Source: an uncultured Sutterella sp. (GTDB lineage Bacteria > Pseudomonadota > Gammaproteobacteria > Burkholderiales > Burkholderiaceae_F). From it: a stretch of DNA of 5,697 nt. Below, piece by piece: positions 5,697 through 5,697 of the stretch; within the stretch, counting starts at the first letter, position 1; each line of letters starts with the position of its first letter. Where the stretch lies: positions 1 to 5,697 of the forward strand of contig USBS01000113.1 in the NCBI GenBank assembly GCA_900552915.1, in the 5' to 3' direction. The notes beneath the pieces were generated by a model, which had not been told where the DNA came from, searched no databases, and was given only the letters and a program-made list of their open reading frames with translations. Both the position numbers and the translations under genes were made by a program.

Positions 5697-5697
5697 A

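Overview
The window looks like a fragment of a gut-associated Betaproteobacterium, possibly Sutterellaceae-like. The evidence is a small dihaem periplasmic c-type cytochrome, a moderately GC-rich codon style, and an ArfA-type ribosome rescue factor, a family largely confined to beta- and gammaproteobacteria. This placement is inference; no rRNA or marker gene is present.

Layout, left to right. Positions 1-2250 (minus strand) form one uninterrupted reading frame of 750 codons that enters from beyond the left edge. Its first 638 codons are a FeoA-FeoB ferrous iron transporter. Near position 340, in the middle of FeoB, the protein switches in frame to about 112 residues resembling the charged, helical C-terminal part of a MobA/MobL-type relaxase from mobile elements of gut Firmicutes. 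The normal rest of FeoB is missing. This is either a chimeric join in the assembly or a real recombination that broke feoB.

A divergent intergenic region (2251-2495) separates feoAB from a 95-residue NapB-like dihaem cytochrome (2496-2783, plus), which ends at a clear intrinsic terminator (2811-2841). A cytoplasmic patatin-like phospholipase (2948-3820, plus) follows. It converges, with a 14-base gap, on an AAA_14/DUF4143-type ATPase (3835-5133, minus).

The most unusual structure is in front of the ATPase: three copies of a 16-base near-palindrome, GTTCAATTTxxTGAAC, starting exactly 33 bases apart (5147, 5180, 5213). Because 33 bases equal 11 codons, the array also reads on the minus strand as three 11-residue units built on LF(N/I)KLN. 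These lie inside a small open frame that overlaps the ATPase start. The array could be an operator, a leader peptide, or both.

A short gene on the plus strand (5318-5485) matches the ArfA core motif with identical residue spacing. It encodes only 55 residues, about the size of the active, truncated form of E. coli ArfA. The last 200 bases hold a coding-like minus-strand stretch broken by an in-frame amber codon, probably the tail of a decayed gene.

The genes do not form one pathway. Iron uptake, a periplasmic electron carrier, a lipase, an accessory ATPase and ribosome rescue appear to be separate transcription units. No complete mobile element, tRNA, rRNA or CRISPR array is visible.
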